A stretch of DNA of 64,000 bases, from positions 30,537 through 94,536 of the forward strand of contig JAKSZP010012179.1 of assembly GCA_022478985.1 (NCBI GenBank). Reading direction: 5' to 3'. The notes beneath the pieces were generated by a model. It had not been told where the DNA came from. It saw only the letters and a list, made by a program, of their open reading frames with translations, and did no database searches. A program made the position numbers and the translations under genes. Position 1 is the first letter of the stretch; every line of letters begins with the position of its first letter. Shown in pieces: positions 56,400 to 64,000 of this stretch. This stretch comes from Massospora cicadina (lineage: Eukaryota; Entomophthoromycota; Entomophthoromycetes; Entomophthorales; Entomophthoraceae).

Positions 56400-56967
56400 A
56401 AGCTTAAGGTAGTTGGCTAGGTCTTGGTCAATGAAATTCTCAGAGGCTCCAGTATCCAAGATAGTAGTTATAATGATACCTGAAGAGGATGAAAAGGGTA
56501 GCAGTTAGCAAAAAATATCCTGAATGATCTTTATGTATAGCTGAAAAGTCCAACACTTCACCACCAAACTCTTCTTTAGGGTGTACATACCCCAGGGTAC
56601 GTTTTTGCATCATAAAATGGAGAGGGATAATTGGACACTCTTACTACTGAGGCCACATTTTCCACCATTTTTCACCAACCGCATAAAAGTTTTTATGATA
56701 CAATTGTATCACTCTCTCCAAATCCTGGGATCCAAAGATCATGGTTGTGGTCAAGCGTGGGTTCTCTGGAGTGATCTTAAACACTGGAATGGGGTCAATC
56801 ACTACGCCATGTAGGAAGAGACATGGCTCAGTAGTATATATGGAATTATCATTATAAAGCGCATTTTTGGTCGCAAATGACCCTATCCCCATTTTGGCAA
56901 CGGGTTGGACAATGTTATCCAAGGCCATCACCACCAGGCCCAGAATCAAGGATGTTGCCTGCACCAT
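56400..56967 (-). pseudogene. A2 leader ORF and protease
   Basis: 56967-56644: LGLVVMALDNIVQPVAKMGI, GSFATKNALYNDNSIYTTEP, KITPENPRLTTT. The following VASVVRVSNYPSPFYDAKT matches A1. The protease at about 56460 reads ILDTGASENFIDQDLANYL, intact loop. As in A1 there is no capsid or zinc knuckle, so the short leader is a family feature rather than a private deletion. Confidence 0.75.
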
Positions 56968-57275
56968 TCAAATGCGGTGGTAAAGAAAACACAGTTTAAT
57001 TACATCAATGTTATTATTTTCAGTGAAAAGTTGGGAATCTCAACTCTCAGACTGCTAAGCATCTGTATCCGCTAGGTATGAGCAAGAAGAGTGGGTACTT
57101 TCCAGTAGGATATAGCAAGAATAACGCCAAGCTGCTCCAACCTTTGAAAAAAAGAGTAAGCAAAGGTGAACCCAACTGCAGGCGTGGCCAATGGCTAGTG
57201 CAGACCGTTTTCACTTTGTGAAAGTCCTACATGGAAAAAGTTCTTGCACGTAAAAGAAAGTGGTTGGATGACTAA

Positions 57276-58130
57276 TGTAGGGAGAGTGTCTATAGCTCTA
57301 CTGTTCCCAGCGTGGTAGTGCATGGTACACAGGGCTAACTCCAGGGAACTAGTCAGTAGTACTTAAGTTACTAGAGCCCAGTAGAGTGTGCTTGAGCTAT
57401 AATAACTTAGGTCAAGGAGTTATCATTAGAGGGAATAACCAAAGTGGTAACATGAAGTGCTCAAAGTGGTAGTGTAGAGGCGACCCAGGTTGGAGGGAAT
57501 CTGGGAGGCCCAAAGGTGCATGGGCGGATATATTTAGCATTGTTAAAATTAAATGGTTAACGTTGTGCAAGACCTCCTCAAAGAGGTCTGCGCACAGGAT
57601 TGTCCAAGTTACCATATATAAAAAAGGTTTACTAGCAAAGTGGCTTATTATGAGGGAAGTAAACCAAAAGGGAGATTGGTCTTTGAGAAAGGGTTACAAG
57701 GTAAGTCAAGAAAATAATCAATCAAAGGAAGCGGGTCTAAGCCAAGGTGCACCAATAAGCACACGCTTCCATCAGGCAATAAACTGTACTTTGTAATCGA
57801 CCAAACTCAGGTTATTGATTGTAGGAGAAGCTGACCTGAGCCTAAAGTTATGAAGACTGAATGCTTTTTGAGATCCTATTTACCAAGAAACTGAAGTGAA
57901 CTGTTTTATTTAAACCAAAGCTGGTTCGTTTTAATGCACCTGCTGTTATACAGGGCTGAACTTCTCTTGCACCCCTAGGACCAACCAGGAGTACCTCACC
58001 TTCACCCAGCGTTAATCCAAGATATGCTTGAGGTCAGGGAGGACTGCCAACTTCACCTTCTTGTCCTCCTTACATGCAGCATTGTCCTTTGTATTTGTCC
58101 CCATGATTATGTCATTTTCAAGCCATGTCA
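57276..58130 (-). repeat. A2 5' LTR
   Basis: Sense TGACATGGCTTGAAAATGAC to CTCTCCCTACA, 855 bp, then TTAGTCATCCAACC at the primer site. Both the primer site and the LTR partner have drifted (LTR 39240 region: TTGGTCTACT), so the perfect pairing of A1 is lost here. The right flank CCTCC is the TSD. Confidence 0.9.
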
Positions 58131-58720
58131 CCTCCTCTAAGGTTCCAAGCCTGATATTACTATGCGCACTGAACACCAGTACTTATTATAGAATGCAAAC
58201 CCCAGAAGTTCGCCATTGTCAGTCCCACATCTACTGAGATCAATGAAATTTTAACTCAAGTAGAAGTTTTTGTTGTAAGCCTCAAAACTATTTCTAGTCA
58301 AGTTGAGTAATAACCCTGCTCTGAACCCTCTAGTATAGATGGGCTCCATGACCTCACTGCCAAAGTCCCTGCCTCCCAAATTTTGACACTGGCTCCTCTT
58401 CCAGTTTCCTCTGCCAGATATCACCAGATGCTCCCCTCCTTGATCTAATACTCACCACCCAGTTTTCCTTCCAATAAGAAATCATATTGTATGAAGACTT
58501 GGAATCTAAATATCATAAGTGTACCCTCTACTCACTCAAGAATAGGGTAATTTTCCTTAGAAACTGAGTTTGGGTTCCTTCTACCTTTCGTGGCAAGTGC
58601 TTCAAGAACATCATGATCACCCAACTTTGGGGAATCCTGGATCCAAAAAATGTGGGGAACTGTGTCAGATTATGTAGTCAATTAAAAAATAAACCCTTTT
58701 ACAGATTACAGATTGGGCTA
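58131..58720 (+). pseudogene. Element D RNase H end and pre-integrase remnant
   Basis: After the TSD copy the frame continues ITMRTEHQYLLYYRMQTPEV, the counterpart of TVHMDHQALLYFQKPQ in B2. Further on, a segment near 58560-58640 (GFLLPFV..., FKNIMITQLWGIL in different frames) parallels the B pre-integrase segment. I see no integrase core after that. Confidence 0.6.
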
Positions 58721-60567
58721 GTTTTTCCTCCTAATGCTTAAGCTAATAATCTAATTAAAGCCTATTGCAATAACTTGGCTCTGGCCACTTATCGCAACGT
58801 GGTTCTCAAATTATATTATTAAAAGCCCAGGCTGAATACTCCCACACATTTAGGCCAATATTCTCTGCAATAACTCAGCTGGGCTGATCAACTCAATGTC
58901 AATTCAATATTAATCATTCTATTAGTATATTGGGCCAAATACATTTGCACAGTTGAGCCAATTATTGCTTACCCAAACCTTAGCAACTAGTCCTGATTAA
59001 TCGGGACCAATATTAAGAAATCAATATAAAAAATTGTTTGGGACTGACCTGAAGTTAACGTTTAAAAGTCCCATGGACATTTAGATGAACAAAAATGAAA
59101 TCAATTTCCCGCCTTAGGGTTATTTGTATGTTGGTACAAGTTATTGGCATGATAGCACTTGCACATGGACTGCCTGAATGGGAGTACCTAGTGCTATTGA
59201 GAGAGGCCTGCTGACGGCCCAATTAAGGGTACATCATTTATTTAAATTGACCACAAAATCTCCCAGAATTTGTATTTTGTCAGCAGTATGACAAAACTCA
59301 TTTTGAGACAATCCTAGGACCATTTTGCACGCTCATTGTTGCAATTTTTGTCCCTGAAATCCTCCTAATTATGAGAGTTTTTTGCCACCAATAAACCTAG
59401 CAATAAGTCTCATTTATATCAGTTAAAGGGCCAAAATAAGGTGGTAAAATATCTGTTAAACTTTTTATTCTAATGTGGCCAGGAGACGCCCTAGAGGTAT
59501 AAATACTGGTGCCTGGCCTAATGAATAATCATCAAATAATCTAGTCTAATAAAGATCTATTTTATTTTTATACTCTTTCTGATTTTTATCAAGTCGCTTT
59601 TGGAGAGTGTTGGCAAGCTGGGATCTCAGTATCCACAGCTTGCAACTTTGCCTTCCTTGGATGAAGTTCCCAATTACAGAGGAAAAAATAGCTTAAAATC
59701 GACTAGAAGAGTCAGGGCTAATTTGAGGATGACCAGTAAGTTCCAAATTGGTGAAATACTGTAAGCCACTGGCAAAATTGAGGATCCATTGACTGATTTT
59801 CAGCCCAATTAAGCATGCAGGATTTTATTAAATAAGTGAGCAATACTAGGAATTAAACAAACTGGTTAAACAGAATTATAACTGGCCTGGTTTTAAATGG
59901 AATCCTGCATGGAAACTTGCTTTGTAGTGTGTGATTGATATGAATATGATAGATCTTTGAAAAAGGGCCTCTTGCATCAAATGAACAGGCTTAGAGCCAC
60001 TAGACTTTTTACCTGTGGTTTTATTGTAGAATTTCCACCTTCATAAGTATATGATGCGATCAAAATGATTTTTAAAGCTTAGAAAAGTTTGCACTTTCCA
60101 TTCCATGCAACACAACTATCAGGATTCAAGATGATGAGAGAGTCAAAATCCCTACTCCTCATTGAACCTTGACAGATTGACTCAAAAACCAATTTGAATA
60201 AAACCTTATTATTGAAGGCGCCAAAAATAGGTTTAATCTTGAAACATCAAGCGTATGAGAATCAATGGAAACACCTACAGAAAAACCCATCCACGCTTCC
60301 TAAATCATGAGAGGAGTGGCCTTTACTGCTGAAGGTATGAGGATGATGCAGTACAATGAGAGTGCTGAACAGGCGGTCAATCTGGAAGTCAGGAAAGATC
60401 CTGATTTTATAGGGCCACAAAGCTAACTGAGGCACCATTTCTCTACACGCCCTATAAATATTGCTGCTTTCTAACTCAATAAACAAGTTTATATTCGCCC
60501 CATATTTTCATTTTTTGAACTCTCCGCTAATTTTCAGGTTTGAGAAAATTTTTAAATGTTGATATTC
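58721..60567. other. Unassigned, with two LTR-like promoter/poly(A) units
   Basis: No coding region is recognised; a 74-codon minus frame (60486-60262) resembles nothing I know. GTATAAATAC (59500) is followed about 40 bp on by TCTAATAAAGATC, and CTATAAATATTG (60462) is followed by CAATAAACAAG. Such pairs are typical of compact LTRs, so LTR remnants of D or others are likely here, but I cannot set ends. Confidence 0.4.
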
Positions 60568-61026
60568 TGTTAATATGGGCGAAATCTGCCGAGATGGTAT
60601 GCACAGGGTATTAGCCTCTGAGCAGCAGAACGGACAATATGCAGATCACCAATCCTTAATAAAACCAATATATAAGATATGAAGCAATTGCTTTGATTGA
60701 CACTTTTAATATAATATAAACATGAAGAACTTATATGCAGACTATGAAAAACCCCTTATATCTCATTCTTCTACTCAACTCTTATCTTTGTATTCTAGGT
60801 CAAATCCACTCTTCTGATTAGTAATCACTTTTTAATTTCATTTCAGATTTTTTTCATCTATCTTGAGGGTTTGGTGGATTTTCCTCAATTTGCCAAACTA
60901 TCAATATTACAATTGCTTTTGCTTCACATCAATATAATTTCCACTAAATATAGAGGCTTGCCTCATCTCTAATTTACAATCCGCTGGAATATATAGCTTA
61001 TTGCCCAGACATATCAATCTTCTACA
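60568..61026 (-). repeat. C2 3' LTR
   Basis: 459 bp. Sense TGTAGAAGATTGATATGTCT to CATATTAACA, aligned with the C1 LTRs through GCACAGGGT and the start. The start is fixed by the tract CAAAGGGGGGGTAA. Left flank TATTC. Confidence 0.75.
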
Positions 61027-61229
61027 TTACCCCCCCTTTGACCGGACAATAAGCTTCTATTGCTTGTATGCTCTAAGGAACTTTGCATGAACTTGGTTGA
61101 TAATCTGACCATACTTGGGTTCCTTAATGGTATAGGAATCAAAACCAGTTTTCTTGATTATTTTAAATGGATCAGTCTAAATGTTAGCAAGCTTGTTCTC
61201 CGACTAAATCCATGTTGGTAATGGAAAGA

Positions 61230-62354
61230 AATTTTCTCCTACAGAAAACTGTGGGAATCTGCTACGTCTACTTTGGTCAGCCACTTTATCAAGGATCTTC
61301 TTAGCCAAGCTGGTAGATATGCTTCTATTTGTAGTTTGATTAGCGTTTCTGTTATAGTAGCCAAATAACGCTGCAGTTCTACGCTGCCAGTATCCTTCAC
61401 ACATGAGTAAAGCAGGGCAGGTAAAGCCATATGCCTACTATAGTTCAGTTGGAATGGCCACTTGCCGGTGTTTGAGTGGTAGCTGATAATATATGCAAAG
61501 ACAGCTGTGAGTAGGAGGGTATTCAATTTAGAGGGTCAATCTTTCAAAATTTATGGAGTATGTTTACCAATGTTCCGTTGACCCATTCCACATCCCATTG
61601 GATTCCGTATTGTAGGGTGTAGCTAAACCCTGCGGATTGCTATCAATTTGTTAAACTTGGGAAGGATATGAAAAGTATAATTTGTTCTGTTGTCCGTCAA
61701 GATGAACTGGGGACAGCCATGTCACTGTATGACATACTCCATAATAAACTTGTCGGTGTGACCGCCCACAAATCATTGATTGCCCTGGCTTCCACCCATC
61801 TCGTCAGATTATCAATTACTACAATTATGTACTTATATTGGCTCAATTCAATTGACAAAGGCCCCATCACATTAAATGAAACGGTATGCCATGCAGCCCA
61901 GTGCTTAACCAGCTGGTATGTGGCCTTCTTGTGGAATGGTTTCTTCACTTGGTCTTGATGACAACAGCTAACCATCTCCAACACGCCATAATGCATGCTC
62001 TCCCAATAATAGTAGAATTGTAAAAAACTCCAACATTTCATGCAACCCACCATGACCTACTGCGCAATGTGCAACTATAATAATTACTGGTCTAGCAGAG
62101 GGTTTAGTAAAACTCAGTTTCAATTTCCCATTCCACTTATATAATTTCTCATCACGTAAGAAGGTATCCTGTCTAAGACCATCTAGCACTATGATCACTT
62201 GCAGCGGCTCATCATGGTATTTTCCCACCACCATCTTCTCATATATAATGTCAGCCAAATCCGCCATAAATGGCGACCGTTGGTAGCCGTGAAAGACAGT
62301 CTGAATTTTGATGTTTTGCTCCTGGCTGGTGTAAAATTTCAAAATCATATGCAT
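61230..62354 (-). pseudogene. C2 integrase
   Basis: 62354-61968: N-terminal zinc-domain region (HCAVGHGGLHEMLEFF). 62053-61697: AAWHTVSFNVMGPLSIELSQ and YIIVVIDNLTRWVEARAI with the first catalytic Asp. 61526-61239: post-core part (ISYHSNTGKWPFQLNYSRHM). Frame changes separate the pieces. Confidence 0.8.
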
Positions 62355-62493
62355 GGAGCTTAAATGCCCAAGTCACGAGCCGTCCTTCAGGTTCACAAAG
62401 ATTTTTCAGCCAACACAAAGATGCATGATCCATTACTACTTGGAATTTCACCCCGTGGAGATATACTTGAAACTGTTTATACACATATATCAC
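62251..62493 (-). pseudogene. C2 RNase H C-terminal part
   Basis: 80 codons: FQVVMDHASLCWLKNLCEPE, GRLVTWAFKLHAYDFEILHQ, then PGAKHQNSDCLSRLP. DHASLCWL and the H.N.D.LSR end are the standard RNase H marks; both Asp are present. The first strand lies upstream in a broken frame. Confidence 0.85.
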
Positions 62494-62573
62494 CGCTAAT
62501 CACTCTAACTCAGTCATGGTGTAGTTCCGTTCATGAGAGTTTAAGCTTCAGCTACAAAATGCGACAGGGTGCT

Positions 62574-63447
62574 CTACGTCATCATCATCCTTCTGAGATA
62601 ATACTGCCCTACAGAAAAAATTGATAAATCTTTTTTTACTATGACCTTTTTGAAGTTGGGGTATTGCAAAATGGGTGCACTTGCCAACGTGGTTCTTTTG
62701 ACATCAAAAGCATTTTTACGTTCTGTACAGTCAAAAGTGGCATTTTTCTTAAAAAACTCAAAGAGTGGTGCCCCAATACAACTAAAGTTAGGAATGAACC
62801 GCTGGTAGTAACTGACCATCCCCAAAAACACTTAAGTATCTCGTTTATTACCTGGCTTGGTCATCTTGCTTATAGCTACCACCTTTGTTGGCTGCAGTTT
62901 GAGTCCTTTTCAAGTCCACATAAACCCATGGTATTCCAATTTCTCTTTGAAAAAAATGACACTTCTAAGGCTTGATCTTGATATTAGCATCAGCGGAGAT
63001 AGAGGATTTTTTCCAAGTGGTCAAGATGCTCTGTGAACATTCATTAGAACACGTTGATATCACTGAGGTAAACTAAAACGCAGGACAGCTTGATGTCACC
63101 TAAGATCGTATCCATAACATTCTGGAACGTAGCTGAGGCGTTTCACAAACACTGTGTCATATGTGAGAGCTGGAATAATTCCTAGATGTGATTATAGCGC
63201 ATTTCTCATTTTTCAAGCTGGCAATTCAATCTGCCAGTACCCTGATATCAAATCCATGGCAGAAAACAATTAGCCCTCCAAGTCGATCTAACTTGTCATC
63301 AATCCATGGAAGGGAACAGGAATCTTTCTTTGTAACACTATTGAGATTTTGATAGTCAATGACCACCCAGTTTGTGTCACTTTTTAACAATAAGCACTGT
63401 GATGCCCACAGACTCTTAAATGGCTCTAACATCCCTTGTTCGATCAA
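62574..63447 (-). pseudogene. C2 reverse transcriptase
   Basis: 63447-63226: VIDYQNLNSVTKKDSCSLPW (fingers). The active site near 63080 reads YLSD in place of YxDD. 62831-62574: FLGMVSYYQRFIPNFSCIGA (connection). The LTR spacing and C1 homology confirm the order. Stops between pieces. Confidence 0.82.
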
Positions 63448-63595
63448 TTTTGTCTACCTCATTGGATACAACCTCACCTGCCGCTTTTTAGTGCTTGATA
63501 GGCTGTGAACAAATTGGAGGGTGATCTCCCATGTCTACTTAATACACCACGCCTTACGCGCACCCAAAATCATGGTCATGAGAAGCAAAAATATC

Positions 63596-63877
63596 TCAGT
63601 ACTTTTCAAATAAAGCCATCGCCCTATCTTTCTGTTCATCTGACAATCCGGTTAGGGCTTCCTGAAGAACCACTGACATTGCAATGAATGGGGAATTTAC
63701 CAGTAGCCTGAGGTATTTCCACAATCCAAAGTCATTAATATGGTGTACCTCATGAATAGGGCCAAATGTAAAATAAGCCATTACTTGGTGTCTTTTGATT
63801 GTCATCGCCTCCTTCTGTAGGTTCACTAGCAATACCTTCACCTCCCTCTTTCCTGGTAACAGTAGCCCTGGAGCCAC
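63596..63877 (-). pseudogene. C2 protease-RT linker
   Basis: 93 codons: LPGKREVKVLLVNLQKEAMT and TGLSDEQKDRAMALFEKY, matching the C1 segment LTKDQKDQVEALFQKH. The protease itself should lie just beyond the right edge. Confidence 0.7.
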
Positions 63878-64000
63878 ATAGGGCTCAAGCTGCTATTGCT
63901 GGCAGGGCCCCGCATTTTCCCCATATAGCCCTTCAGGGACATCTATTTTAAGCTCAGTCCATATTGTGACTTGATGCCAGAAGGTATGCTCAAAGTTCTC

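Larger units (their letters stand above)
38853..58130 (-). mobile_element. A-family chromovirus A2, host of the nested stack
   Basis: LTRs 38853-39705 (3') and 57276-58130 (5'), about 855 bp each, with perfect TSD CCTCC (38848-38852 and 58131-58135). The interior is split by B2 (42315-55637) within RT. Without B2 it is about 5.95 kb. Removing A2 joins the RNase H of element D in frame (HWRCLL then ITMRTEHQYLLYY). The two LTRs differ at roughly one base in eight over the first 130 bp. Confidence 0.92.
60568..64000 (-). mobile_element. Family C Ty3/gypsy element C2, 3' part
   Basis: Same family as C1, minus strand, running off the right edge. 3' LTR 60568-61026, polypurine tract 61027-61040, then integrase, RNase H, RT and the protease-RT linker toward higher coordinates. 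No chromodomain is seen. All frames are broken. Confidence 0.85.

Noticed and set aside
60262..60486. Minus-strand ORF of 74 codons
   Set aside because: It runs antisense over an LTR-like TATA/poly(A) unit and resembles no protein family I know.
1..64000. Host protein-coding genes
   Set aside because: Every frame with recognisable homology belongs to a transposable element; remaining frames are short or lie in LTRs.

Overview
This is eukaryotic repeat DNA. I found no host protein gene, rRNA or tRNA gene that I could support. Almost everything recognisable is a decayed or nested transposable element: Ty3/gypsy LTR retrotransposons, mostly chromodomain-bearing chromoviruses, plus non-LTR (LINE) elements with an RRM-like/CCHC ORF1, a mariner fold-back and a piggyBac-like MITE. 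Chromoviruses with this LINE type fit a large, repeat-rich fungal genome best, but a vertebrate or other animal is not excluded; the species is not determined. Chromodomain elements piled inside one another suggest heterochromatin (inference).

I named the LTR families A, B, C and E from their LTRs. Boundaries come from TGT...ACA ends, comparison between copies, 5-bp target-site duplications (TSDs) and recovery of a continuous reading frame when the insert is removed. Positions 1-10078: the 3' part of an E element (1-1763) sits in a plus-strand B element (B1, to 8426). B1's 3' LTR holds a minus-strand ORF1-only LINE (F-, 6164-8097), and B1 itself sits in a plus-strand copy of the same LINE (F+, 8427-10078). 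10079-16109: a tRNA-like SINE fragment, a B LTR, a piggyBac MITE, a mariner fold-back and about 3.2 kb of AT-rich sequence with nothing recognisable. 16110-28465: minus-strand family C element C1. Its gag is split by the plus-strand E element E1 (21057-27479), whose 3' LTR holds a solo A LTR (26152-26997). 28466-38852: an old plus-strand gypsy element D, interrupted by a GC-richer LINE (G, about 31.9-37.9 kb). 38853-58130: a four-level stack. A2 is inserted in the RNase H of D, B2 (42315-55637) in the RT of A2, and A1 (46749-52700) plus a solo B LTR (53033-54397) in B2. 58131-60567: the rest of D and unassigned LTR-like sequence. 60568-64000: the 3' part of a second C element, C2, running off the window.

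Two shared features stand out. First, the three chromovirus families A, B and E each carry, just after the 5' LTR, a 10-11 nt sequence that is the reverse complement of a stretch inside their own LTR. This is the self-priming arrangement of the Tf1/sushi group, and the paired sequences differ between families but stay complementary. Second, in A, B and E coding-type frames continue past the chromodomain, through the polypurine tract and into the 3' LTR. In A1, B1 and B2 this frame opens with an ATG at the same place, in the +1 frame over the terminal His-Glu codons of the chromodomain tail. That would be an LTR-spanning accessory ORF and is my main candidate for something undescribed. Family A also seems to lack a recognisable Gag. 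All copies carry stops and frameshifts, so function is inferred for ancestral elements, not for these copies.
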